Below, in pieces: positions 1 to 12,789 of a DNA stretch of 64,000 nt (position 1 is its first letter; every line of letters starts with the position of its first letter). The stretch is from Epiperipatus broadwayi (taxonomy: Eukaryota; Onychophora; Udeonychophora; Euonychophora; Peripatidae). The notes beneath the pieces are model-generated. The model was not told the origin of the DNA. It worked only from the letters and a program-made list of their open reading frames with translations, and ran no database searches. Location: the NCBI GenBank assembly GCA_028023455.1, contig JAQFVV010000142.1:2289740-2353739 (forward strand), in the 5' to 3' direction. Position numbers and translations under genes: made by a program.

Positions 1-2764
1 TTAACTTTTTTTTACTTTAAACTTACTTTTAAGTAATTATTTAACAGTTTTCCATCTGTGCAATTTTATATATTGATTTAAATAAATTTATTAATTTTTT
101 TAATTTGTATTTGAATGATTTTATTTATCGATATTTCTTTTTATATTTGACAGTAATGTAACAACATATATGTATACCATTACAATATATATATATATGT
201 GTGTATATAATTATCCATTTAAATCAACTTAATACATCCAAAATGAGGATTATATATATATTACAATAAGTAATAAATATATTATTTAACATGGAAAAAT
301 TGTTTCCATTTCTGAAGCGATTATGTGTCTCATGGCATACAAAAATATAGTAGTGTATGTGCATAAATATATACAAAGTTGGAAAAAAAATAATAAATGA
401 ACAAAGTTTTTAGAGATATTTTCTATATTATACTAGAATAACAATTAAGAGATAAATAATAATTTTGAATTAAAAAAATTATTATAATTAAACATTTAAA
501 AAGGTCTACTTAATGTTTTACTCTGATTTTGAAAATTAAAATAAGCATGTTTTTATGTTACAATAGATATATTGGTAATTATAAAATTTCCCTGTCTATT
601 TTAATTAGATTAAGAGAATTTTTAATTAAAGTTTATATAACATATTTTGATAAAAATCCTACAAAGATATTGAAAGGATTAAAAAATGTGTTTAGATAAA
701 TATTTGGTATTTAATTAAAGTGAATTAAAGAAAAGAGTCATTAACTTTTTTAATCAAGTTTTAAAATGTACTCTTAATTACTGTGTTCTGTTAAATTCCA
801 TAATACAATATAAAAAGGTGAATTTGAATCATTCATGATATAACAGTTTTTCAGCAGTATTAAATTATAATTAAAGGCAAAAAGTAAAGCTGCATGTCAT
901 AACAGTAAAATTTGAATTAACATGGAAGAAATAACCTGGTTTTTTTGTGATTCATAGCCCATATTGTGTATTATACAGCATGCCTGAAGTCTCCCAAATT
1001 ATAAAGACTGAATGGCAGAAGTTTCCTGATTTATATCTTTCCTGAGGCTGTCAATAAGCCAGTGTACTGTTTTAGAATAAACCATCTTACCAAAAGAGTT
1101 TAATGTTAATTGGATTTCTTAAGGATTATCACCATATAACTTTATATGTATGTTGATTAATCTAATATGAAAGGAAGAACAAATGAAATTATTATAGCCA
1201 TATATATTATATAGTATGCATACATGAGATATATTTAATGAAGAGATATTAATTGGTAGATAGAATATTTATTGAAAAAACAATTATTTTGAATACTTAA
1301 TTGTATATTGAATCATTAAATTACAAGATTTAAAAATGGATAACTTTTGTCTGCATTATTCAATTAAAACTAGAATAATAATAAAAAATGATGTTTCCAT
1401 TTTTATTTTATTAAAAAAATCAAAACCTTTTTTAACTATTGAAACTAAAGAAACAAAAGTCAGAATTTTAAAAGAACTTTTGTAAATGGATCTAGCAATT
1501 TTTTGTTAAAAAAGAAAAAATCTTTACTCACCATTAGAAATACTATAATGAGTTAATTAATAACTTTGATTTGTAGCCGAATAATAATAATAGACACATA
1601 CATGTGCAATTTAAATATATTTTTAACATGCAATTAATTCTGTCTTGTAAAAATATAATATGTTTTAATAAGTTTATTATTTATGACAAAAAAAATATAC
1701 TAGAATATAAATATTAATGTGTTCACACATTTTCATGTGTACACACATATATATTAAAATTAATATTTTGTGTATTATTAAAATGAATTGATTCTTTATA
1801 AAAATTTTAATATGTTACAGTATATCTGTGTGCTTAGGCAGATTTATGTCACTTAGACACATATATTAAAATCAATCATCATATCACATATATGTTAAAA
1901 TTAATTATTATGTAAATAAAAATGAATTTTTATTATTGGTTTATGACAATTCAAAGATGTTAATTTAAATTATATATATATACATACATTTATGTAAACA
2001 TCTAGAAATATATATATAAACTATAATGTAATAGCATATTTTTTGTATTATTCTAATCAAAATCAGACTGCTGAATTTATAACATACTCAACAGACCTTA
2101 ATTTAATTTTGTTATTAATAAATTTATATTTTATTAAATTATTCCAGTGAATTTATTTAACCCTAGATTAAGTTTAAAACATTATATGTTAGTATTATTT
2201 CTTGTTCACAGTAACAGTTATAGAGCTCCTGCTCACTGAGCTGGATTCATGAACAACAGTCAATTATATGGATTGGATATATGTTTAATGATATGGATAT
2301 CCAGTTGATGATTACATTACTTCTCTAATCCTAGATTCATAAGGGTATATCATTTAAAGTCCATGCACTAAATTTTATTTTAATATTAATTAGAAATTAC
2401 GTTTATAGTTAGTCAGTGCTTTAAGTAACCAGAGGACATTGATGATGATGATCAGAAATTTACTGTATTTCAGCATTATTTTTTGAAATTATTATATTCT
2501 GATGGATTAGAACTTAAGTTTGTGCATCCAAATTATTGTTTATATAATAGTTCCCATGCTTGGCAAGGGCTAAATAATTAGCCTGGTATATGATGGACTA
2601 CTTTTAATTCCAGTCACAAAAATGATTTTGTTTTTATTTTATTGTTCCTCTTTATAATGCTGGGTGAACATATAATTAGTTCTTTGCTGATCATTTATTA
2701 TATTCTTGTTCATATTCATTATATTCCTTCAATTTTCGTGATTAAATGGGATAATAATGATTTT
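1..2764. other. AT-rich gene-free stretch
   Basis: I see no coding region here. Composition is strongly AT-rich with short (TA)n/(TG)n runs near 185-210 and 1970-2020. Around 1743-1930 a motif built on acacatatat followed by ttaaaat recurs about three times as diverged short direct repeats. A slightly GC-richer patch at 2215-2350 and another at 2545-2620 may be old transposon remnants, but I cannot classify them. Confidence 0.6.
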
Positions 2765-3410
2765 CCATAATGTCATCATTTAAAATAAAAAATTTAGTTC
2801 CAGTTCATTACTTAAATCACTGTGCATTTTAATTTGAATGAATAGAACTTCTAAAATATGGTCTTATTAAAAATAAAAAAATATAAATGATTTTGAATAT
2901 ATGAAAATCCCTCTTTACTCTATTACATTGTTGGGTCAATTTGTTTGGTCCTAGGAATGGAAAAAAATTAAATTAAACTTTCACTTTGCAAAGTCAAAGA
3001 AGACAGTTGTAACAAACAGTAAGAAATAAATACATTATTTAAAATGAAAAAAAAAATAGTTTCGATTTATTACTTAAATCACTAAATAAGCAAAGAAAAG
3101 CTAACATTTTAATTTGAATAAAGAAAACTTTTAAAACTCTGTCTTGTTTAAAAATATAAAAAAATATTATAAATGATCTTGAATGTACAGGAAACACTTT
3201 TTGTACTGTTACATTGTTAGGTCAGATATTTGGATCTTAATAATGAAAAAAAAATGAAACAAAAACTTTCACTTTACATAATCAAAAGACAATTGCAGAA
3301 AACAGTAAAAAATAAATATGTCATGTAAAATGGAAAAATTACTTTCAATTCATTATTTAAATTACTAAATAAATAAAAAACTAGCATTTTAATAAGTAAA
3401 ACACTGTTAC
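2765..3410. repeat. Tandem repeat, about 260-290 bp period, 2.3 copies
   Basis: Three successive units begin near 2771, 3031 and 3319. Each opens with a tcat(c/g)t(t)taaaat-type phrase, then a 'ttcattacttaaatcact' phrase, then 'aattttaatttgaat' and 'ttacattgttaggtca' phrases in the same order. The second unit is longer than the first by about 25 bp, which sits after the 'aaatcact' phrase. The third unit is partial. The copies are visibly diverged, so the duplication is old. No coding is apparent. Confidence 0.75.
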
Positions 3411-4189
3411 AAAATGTAATGCAGAAATACCAGGCAAAGGAAAAAACTATTGAGACTGCAGAGTCACATGATTAGTATTAGTTTGGCTGACATATTTTCA
3501 ACAAAACATAAAATAACAGCAGCACAAATGCAAAAGCAATTCACAGTTTTTCTGACATCTGTTTGCCAAAATATGAAGTGATTGATAGGTGCAAAAATGC
3601 ATGAGCAACATCAAGTTCAGTGAAGTCATATAGATATAGAGCTTACCAAAAAGAGAACATATCAATACAAAAAATAAAATAAAAAACATTTTATAGTTAA
3701 TGCTTTTATTTGTCTTGCACTAAAAACCAAAAAAGTAATTGTTTCTTCAACCATAATTGGCTTTTTAGATTGAACTTGAAATAAATTTGTGGGTGGTGAA
3801 CTTCACACTGGGAGAAAATTAATTAATTTGTGGACCCTCACACTTCTTAAAAACCCCAATTGTAGTTGTAGAAACAATTATTTCTTTAGTTTTCATTACA
3901 TGACAAATAAAAGCACTTACTATAAAATATTTTATCTATATTATTTTTAATCTGTTTTCAAAAACAAATAAATCCAAATCTAATCTAAACATGGTATTAG
4001 ATATAATATTTTAAAATTGCTATTCCTTTATTTGTAAACTTAATTAATTTTCTTAATCAGAAGAAAATTCCAGGTTATTTAAAATTTGAGTATATCCAAC
4101 TGCAAAAAATTATGATAGTTTCAGTATTGTAATGGTTATTATGGAACAACATAGGAGACAGACTATCCATCATCATCTCTATAGAGTAA
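3411..4189. other. AT-rich gene-free stretch
   Basis: No supported feature. The short open frames here look like chance frames in AT-rich DNA. Confidence 0.5.
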
Positions 4190-4640
4190 CTAAATTAAAT
4201 ATAAAATGAGCATGAAATAAGAGAGTTAGAAAATTAATATAAAATAAACAACTTATAATAATCAGCATTACTAAAGAGGAATAATCAAACCAAAACTTAT
4301 CAGCAATCAACAAAGAATATCAAAAATCAACAGTCAGGCCTTATGACTAGATGCAAAAAAAGTTCATTATGCACAGGATAATTATCTAGCCACTACCAAA
4401 CTTAGGGAAGAAATACCAACCCAAACTCTGGATGCACATACTTAAGTGCTAATCCATTACTTATAAAAAAAATAATGCTAAAATTCTAAGACATGATGGT
4501 TAATGCTCATATTATTAGTGTACTTGCCAATTATAAACCAAATTTCTTATGAAAATTATAATATGTAGTGCATAGATTTTAACAGTGGTACCTTTGCATC
4601 ATCCAGTGTTATTACTGAATGTTCAAACACCAACATAAAC
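4190..4640. repeat. Dispersed repeat, second copy at 37070-37600
   Basis: Several phrases occur in the same order and spacing as in 37070-37600. These are 'aaatcaacagtc' followed by a t(g)tgact/gctgga block, a 'ctggatgcac...taagtgct' block, a 'tgtacttgccaa(t/c)tataaa' block and a 'tgtagtg(c/t)at' block. The two copies share phrase order but have many substitutions and indels, so this is an old interspersed element. No terminal repeats, poly(A) tail or coding domain could be recognised, so its class is unknown. Confidence 0.6.
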
Positions 4641-7600
4641 CCCTACATCCATATAACTAACCATTATAATCTAATATAGTTCAGGAAGCAAAAAGTATAT
4701 AGATTATTACTGTGAGCAAAAAATAAATAAATAAATATAAGAGCTTATTCTGAATAATTCATAGGTTTAGTCCCCTATAATTAAATAGCTTTATTAGGAT
4801 AATTTAAAAATTCCTAGAACATGAAGGTGTATTGAAATCAAGTCAAACACATTGCCAATTCATGTAACAGATAGCTTGAGGAATAGAGACTTTAACACTA
4901 GAATATTTTTAAACAATTATTTAATAAACTAACTGATTAATAATGAATAGAAATAAAAAATGACTGAAAATATTGAAATGGTATTCTTTATCAATCATAT
5001 TGTTTTACCTAGTATGTTCCATAATAGTATACTTTTCTTAGTTTAACCCCCCCCCCCCCAAGCTGGTGTATATTAACTAAAAAAATTAAATAGTAAGGTA
5101 TAATAGAACATATATGTGTGTATGTGCATATATTTTATAAATGCATATTTCACAGATTAATCAACTAATTAAATAAAAGGTATATAGTAAAGTATATGTG
5201 TAAATCTTATAAATGCATCTGGAAAATAATATTAAATAATGACTATAAATAAGACAAACATAATTCTAAAGTTTAAGGTAATAAAGTTAAACATTACCTA
5301 GTATGTGAATTTTCACACATACTTATATATGAAAGAAGCTTGCAAAGTTACAGATTTCAAACTTTGTTGTTTTTTTTTTTAATTTAGTTCTCAAAGATGA
5401 TAAATGTCTTACACTAATTAGCTGTCTTTGCCTAAAAATAATAGTTTCTAAGTTGACAGACTCACATATATAATAGAATGTTTACCAGTATTAAAAATCT
5501 GTTTTGTAAAAATTTTATTTCTTGGAAATTAGCTGACCATACCAGGGTTTTAAATCTGTAAAAACAAGAGTAAATTTAAAAGTTATTAAATTTTTTTTGC
5601 AACAAAAAGAAATCTGGATAACTGACACTAGTTTTCTCAATTACTTATTTTTTCCTCAATTACAGAGATAATGGTTTTATTTGTAAAGCTTATAGAACAC
5701 ATGTAAAATAAAGATTAAAAATTTGTCTCCACTTGTAAACAAATTGTGATGTTTGCAGAGGGGAAATGTATTCTTATAAAAAACCCTGATTGGAATTAAA
5801 TTTGGTCAGACAATAGATAATTTTAACTTGTAATGCTGTCACAATGAAGAACCAAGGCTAGAACAATGACCCATTACTGTTTACTCTTTGTGGAAAACAA
5901 CTCACAATGGTGGGAGAAGTTTGAACTAGCATCCTTCCCAGAAAGTAAAGATGACCAGACCAGCCAAGAAGAGATGTGCCAATGCCATGAAAAGATGACT
6001 TAGCAAAGAAGATCATAAAAATAATCTGCAGAGCTCTGTAATAAACTTTCATTATTAATTTCTTAAATAATTCTAAGATAGCTATGTATAAATGTGCACA
6101 AACTTATTATTTAAACTTTCTCTCTGGAATAAATTCTGTCATTAAGCTAAATTGTGTCCAATTCCCTAAAATAATGTAAAAATAACTACTTTGTAAAACC
6201 TGCATAACTTTTTCAAAGTAAAATAACTTAATTATGTAACTCTTGTTAAATTTAAATTATACTCTAAATATCTTTCTATCTGCGATTATGCCTTCATTAT
6301 ATTTTATTATATTTGTTATGAATTTATGCTATGACTTATTCAGAGGGAAGATTGATACTCTGATCCTGTAAAGGAGGTTGAGAGAGATGATTACAGGCTC
6401 TCTATAGATAATTTATAGGCATTAAAGCCCCCACACAGGCAATCTCCAATCTGAAACTTTTTATATGTATATTAACGATCTATTATGTATTAACTGAGTA
6501 AAAGTAGGATTGCTCGTATTAATAAAATATTTAGTTAACTAACACAAAAGTGATATTCTGTAGCATATTTGAATTAAATACATATGTCATTATTATGCTT
6601 TATTCCTCCCTAGAATTTATAATATGAACTATAAAAATTAAGTATAAACTAGATCACTTAATTAACCCCTTTCTTTAGCATGTTCAAGTATGCTAATGTA
6701 TGAACTGGTATACAATGGTTTAGTGGAAATAATCTCTAGATTTGACACATTTTAGATTTAATAATGATTGATGATTATTAGCATGGTGAATGTGTTCCTT
6801 ATAAAGCACCCTTATGTGCATATGTCTTGCTATATACATATATTGTACTAAATGGAATTTGGTTTAAAGCCATTCCATATTTTTGTTCTGATAACTTTCC
6901 TTAAAACTGGAACATGAGGGTCCAAATTGTTCATGTTTCAAGCTAATCAGACCTGCAAAATGAAATGTTTTCTTCTCATAGCAAGTCATATGGTCCACAG
7001 GAACTTATCATTGAGTTGATAGATCCCATAAGGAAACACACATTTGAGACATCCTTTTATTTTGATTAACATAGTGCCATGGTATCATAAACTTCACTAT
7101 AACAGATCCTAGTTCATTCTGCCATTAATATTAATAAATTCAACTTTGATTTGAATGCATGATCCAGTTATGTAATAATAATCTGTATAGAGAGCTAATT
7201 TAGGCTAACTTACCTAGAATAATTATAATTATTAACTGTCTGCAAACCTTATAGGCATCTCATAGCATGAATTAAGCATAATTAAAACTGTGGATTATAA
7301 TGTAGTAAAGTTGATAATGGAATAAGTTCCAGCTTAATTGTCCAGTGCATAAGATGAGATTCTGTAACTCACTTACTCATCTAATTGTAACACCTGTGGT
7401 GAATTTCAATGCTCAAAAGGATGGATTTCTTAATAATTGCTCTGTTTTATTTAAAGATATAAAATCTAATATTGTTTAACATATTTTTTCATAGTTCATT
7501 TCAATCCATTTGAATCATTAATTTTAGTTTATTTAAGTAAATTACATAACTATGCATTGTCATTCTGGGTTGGTTTAGCCAAGTATTAGTTATCTCAGAA

Positions 7601-8545
7601 GCCATAGGTGTGTGTGTGTTTAGTTAATTACCTGGGTATAGAGTCATACCTTCCTGGAGTCTCATAATTTACCCTTTGCTACTGCTGGCATGCAAACTAA
7701 AGAAATCTGAGTGTAACCACATATATGTCATTCATAGGGTAGTAATTCTGGGAGCATTGGTGAAGGAATTATAGTGTGATCTGATTTGAAGTTTCAGCCC
7801 CTCATCTAGATTAGCCTTGGAGAATTTGCCAAAACTCTGGATTTTGTTGCATGAGTGTACAGATATAACCATTACAATACAAAACTATAAATTTATTAAT
7901 TTTATCAAAAAAGTATAGTTTCATAAAAATTATAATTAACCTGTTAATTCATTAAATTAATTAATATTTTACTTTTATTGATATATTTTTTTAAATAAAA
8001 AGAAACATTTTGTTAAGTTGTTGAGGGAAAAGCAAATAAAAATCATGTTTTTAAAGAAAATTGTAAATTTAATGAAATGAAATTTTTCAAAATTTTTTTT
8101 ATAGTTTTGATGAGAAAAATGAAATTGATAAAAAATGTTTCACAAGAAAATATTAAATTAATAAATGTATTCAAAATTATCAAATATTACTTTTATAAAA
8201 AAAAAATTAAATATAAACAAAAATACAATGTGCATATAAAAATACCTTTAGCCATGGTTTTAAATTTCTTTTGAAGTCCTTTGCATTTATAATTGTTAGT
8301 ATTTTCAAGCAAGTTTGGTAAGAAATCAATTTGCTTTGCAATAAAATTTCCAAGTGTGACAAACACATAGAGACTCTCAGGATTTGGGTTGGTGACAAGG
8401 TTGCAGATTATATTAGGTGCATTTTTTTCTTTATATTTTATTCCAGTGAAGTAGTTACATGGAGGAAGTTGATGTTAGCTTTCAGCTAAATTTAGTACAT
8501 GGTTGTCTTTATCCTAAAAACATTTTTATAATTAAACTCATAACA
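4641..8545. other. AT-rich stretch with a few GC-richer patches
   Basis: No gene is supported. A 13-C homopolymer lies at 5047-5059. A GC-richer patch at 5830-6050 has a plus-strand frame of about 50 codons without stops (residues such as NNSQWWEKFELASFPESKD) that looks protein-like but matches no family I know. Patches at 6880-7130 and 7560-7860 are also richer in GC than their surroundings and may be transposon relics; I see no motif in them. Confidence 0.45.
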
Positions 8546-8768
8546 AATGAATACTTTCATTCCCAACACAAGATATAGTATTTATAAAAAAATAAAATGA
8601 ATCGGATTCATTTTATTCTTTCATAAATACTATATCTTGTGTTGGGAGTGAAAGTATTCATTTATTATTAACACTCGTAAAAAGCACAAGCACAATAGCT
8701 TGAACAGGCTGATCTTTAATGTATTACAATTTATAAAACAGTGCTATAAAAATAAATGCTTATTTAAA
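8546..8768. mobile_element. Foldback (hairpin) MITE, one outer arm lost
   Basis: Positions 8546-8662 form an almost perfect palindrome. The left arm 'aaatgaatactttcattccc...' returns inverted as '...gggagtgaaagtattcattt', with the centre near 8603. The sequence then continues to 8768 through '...aggctgatcttta' and '...acaatttataaa' to an 'aaataaatgc' end. These outer-arm phrases are shared with the elements at 17194-18125, 36890-37062 and 52195-52378. The matching left outer arm is missing here, so this copy is incomplete. There is no transposase, so it is non-autonomous. Confidence 0.8.
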
Positions 8769-8990
8769 CTCATAGTGTTCTAACAACTTGGTTAAAACTT
8801 TTTCCTTCTTTAGCAGTTGAGTTAGGAACTTCTTTTTTCTTGCTGTCTTCTTCAGCAACTGATTCAAGACTGAATGCTTTTCACAAAACTCTTAGGTCTT
8901 TTCACTACTCATTAATTTTGGAAACAACACTGTCTTCAAGACAATCACAATCCTGTTTTCTACATGACACAATTTATCCACTAACCAATT
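8765..8990 (-). pseudogene. Coding-like relic, unrecognised
   Basis: Read on the minus strand, this segment is open except for one in-frame stop. It gives about 34 residues, a stop, then about 42 residues. The second part is basic and leucine-rich (for example FLTQLLKKEKVLTKLLEHYEF), with a spacing that could form an amphipathic helix. GC content is higher than in the flanks. I do not recognise the family. Further short minus-strand frames continue to about 10040, but in DNA this AT-rich they may be chance. It abuts the foldback element at 8546-8768. Confidence 0.25.
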
Positions 8991-11873
8991 ATCTCTATTT
9001 TTAGAAAAAAAAATGTTTATATATTTTCCAAATTTTTTTATTAATTAAAAATTTCCAATCATAGTTTTGAAATTTCTCTTTAATTATTATTTTTTTGCCA
9101 AAAGAAAAATCAGATTAATTATACTGATTTTGAAAACACTGCTTTTTCTTTTGGAGAGAGATAAAGAGCAAAATGTTACATTTTTATTTTTATTTTTCCT
9201 TTCTTTTAAAACTTTATTTATTTATCACTTTTTAAAGTTTGAATTAACATTTATAAAATAAAAAATTCCAGAATTCAAATTTAAATGGGTGCATTTTTAC
9301 ATATTTTAACTCATTTTCTGCATACATTGTTTTGACTCAGCAAAAATATACTGCAGAATTACTGTTTTTATTTCAGCTTTTGTGAAGCTGTTCTTCATAA
9401 GATAGATGTTATTTTCTTATTGATCTTAACCAAGTTAAAATCTTTTTCAAAGTCTGTTAATATTCTAAAACCAATTATAAGTATAAATTATTTTTGAAAA
9501 CTAAAGATATTAATTGATGATATCATTTTTTGATTAATTTTTACTTTTCTACTTTATATTAATATTAGAACCTTTTATATTATATTCTTTAACTATTTTT
9601 ATTATTGAATCTATAAATTCCATTACAGTCATAAAATACATATTTTCTGTAAAACAAAATATTATTCAAATCTGTTACATTTTCATTACGATTCTATGTT
9701 TATTTTCTCTCCAGTTATTTTTTTTTTCAGGAGTATATTTTATATCCATGCAGTTTTTCCTTTTCCACAAATTCCACAGACATACATTTCCTTTCAAGTT
9801 TGTAACAATGTTCATATTTACCGATAGCACTTCAATCTTCAAATTCTAGCATTCATTGGAGCTTTAAAATTTTGTTCTCTTTGATTAAAAGCATCCTTTG
9901 TGATTGTATAAAAAATATTTATTTTTTCATTAGAATAAAAAATGGCATATAAAATTGAACTATTCACATTTAAAATTCTTTCTTTTAATTTAATAACCAA
10001 TTTTGTTAGCATTTTTGATATATTAATAGCCACAATATTATCTTTTTACCTTTTACGCATTGTAAGTTCCATTCCACTTATATTCCCAATAATTTCTTAT
10101 CTATAACTTTTCAAATTAATTATCTTTTTATCTTTGCTTTAAGTTTCTCAAAGTCTGCCAACTTTCATTTTATATATTTTTTTAAATTCATGTAATTAAA
10201 GTTGTATAAAAAATTTTAAAGTTATCTTTTGATAGAAATCTTGATCTAAAACCCTAAAATTTTAATACTCTCTGCTTTTGGTTAAACTCTAACTTAGTGA
10301 TGATTTTACATCATCCAAAATATGAAAACTATAATTTACTTTTGTATATCATGAATATGAAAAAGATCATTTACACCATACAAACAATTTAATGTAATTA
10401 AATAAATCATAAAATTCACACTTTTTATTGCCTCCTTAATTCAATATATATTTCCCACACAATTTTATAACAATTTTTGTTTTCATTCTATGAACCAATT
10501 ATAAATAATAAGACTAAAAATAAAATAATACTTAAAATCAATCTTTAAATACTCATAAATTGTAATTGAAAAATTAATAATATATATATATTACAGCCAA
10601 GATTTTCATCTATAAAAAGGGTAAATATATATTTTGTACATTTCATGTATATTTTTACTTGTTATTAATAAAAGCATTACTTCAATGTTTCAAATAAATC
10701 TTCTAAGTATCATCAGGATAATAAAGATTACTAAAGTATAATGCAGAGATGTCTAACAACGTAATGAAATAATGTATATAATTGATTCGTAAAATAAAAA
10801 CACAATTTGTATAAAAAAATTATGTTATAAATTGATAATATATAAACTGGTTAATTAAGTTTAATTTTAAAAATTGCGTGGAATTTTATGACTTATTAAT
10901 TATAGATTTTTTAGAAATTGGATTATATATTTTTTTATGTTTTCTTGCTCTTAAATGCATATATAAAGCCAGAAAACTCAGTGTACTGATAATGAATTTG
11001 GAAGCATGTTTTTCTGCTTCTGTGAAAATATCTTGTTTTAACAATTGCTATTACAAAAAATATGGAGTAAAATTAGATCTTTTTAATACATTAATAATCT
11101 TAAAGAAATATCAGAAATATTCATGTAAAAACAATCTATTACTAACTGCAATAAAAACCACTTTGATACTTGTGCGCTTGCATGTATATGTATATATCCA
11201 CACACAAAAATGAATGAATGTTAATAATATTGGTCAAATTAGTATTACACTTTTGACATTATTAACTTCGAAATAAAACTAATATTCAATGTATTGTTTT
11301 ATACATAATATTCTAAAAGAATGGTAAAAAGAAGTTTGCTTACATTAAATCTGTAAAAAAAAAAAATTGCTTGCATCTATCTGATTTTAAATAAGAAGTA
11401 AATTTTTGGTTCCAGTTAACTGGAATATTGATCTTCAATACTTCTAAATTAATATCTCAAGATAATTGGTAGAGTTGTGAGAATTAAAACATACGCTCCA
11501 ACTTTTAATGTTTTGTGAAAGGGATTAATAAAATATCAAATAAACATCACATAATTATACTAGTTGGCTCTTAAAACCATTTGCATTAAAACCACTAACC
11601 CATTAATCAACTTTACAACCATCTATTGTAAATTTATAGTGATCAATAAGAACTAGATAATAGTTCCAATCAAATCTTCAGTTTATTTTCTATTAACCTT
11701 TACAATGAGGAGTATTGAATTGGGCATTCTTTACTAGTACTGATGGTTTCATTTTTATACTATTCAGCTAATAAAAGTTTCAATATTTTAAGATTTTAAA
11801 CAATTCTGACATTAATTCAGCAATCATATAATTTATTGTTATGAATTATATGATAATTGAGGCACTTTTAATT

Positions 11874-11875
<2 letters not shown>
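8991..11875. other. AT-rich gene-free stretch
   Basis: No supported gene or repeat. The longest open frame, 111 codons at 10878-11213 on the plus strand, has a composition expected from AT-rich noncoding DNA (Ile, Leu, Lys, Tyr and Phe dominate) and shows no motif. Confidence 0.5.
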
Positions 11876-11959
<84 letters not shown>

Positions 11960-12009
11960 CCCTTTTCCCTTTGGGGGGTTGCCCGTTCATATATATATAT
12001 ATATATACC
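11876..12009. repeat. (TA)n microsatellite with a GC-rich interruption
   Basis: About 80 bp of pure TA repeat spans 11876-11957. It is interrupted by a G/C-rich stretch of about 33 bp (11958-11990, containing 'ccccttttccctttgggggg'), then resumes as (TA)n to about 12007. The interruption is unlike anything around it and could be a read or assembly artefact. Confidence 0.9.
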
Positions 12010-12479
12010 AAACAAGGCATTTATTTGACTTTCTCAATTTACATTTGACCTCTTCACTGAGATATCTTTATTCTAGAGATATCTGTTGTATTAATGAGTA
12101 AATAATTAATATTAGATGGTAATACCAACTAAATCTCTAGATTATATTTTGAATCTACTGAATAAATTAGTACTTGGAGAATGATGAGAATAATGTTATA
12201 CATCTCTATCAGCCTCTATCCTATTTAAATATGATTAACTTTCTGTAATCCATTTTTGAATTAAAAAAAAGGTAATATTCTCTTCTCATACCTTTGACAG
12301 AACTGTGTATGTTCACATAAGAAAGATATTAATGTTATTCTAAATATAGTTAAAATATTTTATAATTTTATCCTATACAGAATGGAAAAAGTTTTGATTT
12401 TGATGAAAATAGTAGTTGAAAACAATATTAATAAAAATATTATAAGCTTTATATAACTCAAAATAGAAATAAAACAAAC
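12010..12479. other. AT-rich gene-free stretch
   Basis: No feature recognised between the microsatellite and the 3' end of the Penelope-like element. Confidence 0.5.
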
Positions 12480-12789
12480 TAACTCCTTTTTTTAAAAAAC
12501 TTGTTTTTTATATGACTATAATCATGAAAAAAAAAATCCAATGTTTCGACTATTTTATATAGTCTTTTTTCAAGGCACACTAAAATAAAATTATATATAT
12601 ATAACAAATAACACATATTCCATAAAAAAAATAAAACGAAATAAATAAAAAATTACAAAATATATTCATAACCAAAAATTTACCTTATCTCACTCTCCTT
12701 TTCTATTACCAACAAACACAACTCAAAGAGAAATAATTTCCTTTTTTTTTAAATATATATATCCTTTAAAACATTTAATTAAAAACCTA
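12480..12789 (-). mobile_element. Penelope-like element 3' untranslated region
   Basis: This AT-rich stretch follows the stop codon of the PLE coding region on the minus strand. It carries the hammerhead-like motif at 12543-12576. The element's outer boundary is uncertain; about 12480 is a guess based on the end of the A/T-run region past that motif. Confidence 0.5.
12543..12576 (-). ncRNA. Degenerate hammerhead-like motif in PLE 3' UTR
   Basis: On the minus strand a six-base stem GACTAT/ATAGTC closes a five-base ATAAA loop and is followed directly by GAAAC. This is the arrangement of hammerhead stem II followed by the conserved GAAA. The 5' side that should read CUGAUGA is decayed to 'cttgaaaaaa'. 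Hammerhead ribozymes are known in the terminal repeats of Penelope-like elements, and this lies about 210 bp downstream of a PLE stop codon. As it stands it is probably not catalytic. Confidence 0.45.

Noticed and set aside
9839-10033. 64-codon minus-strand frame that faintly recalled a tRNA-synthetase tail
   Set aside because: The resemblance rests on hydrophobic spacing only, the flanking frames do not continue it, and such lengths arise by chance in this composition.
10878-11213. 111-codon open frame on the plus strand
   Set aside because: Composition is what AT-rich noncoding DNA gives, with no domain, no support on either side and no compositional change.
11841-12101. 86-codon frame across the (TA)n tract
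   Set aside because: It is an Ile-Tyr translation of the microsatellite, not a protein.
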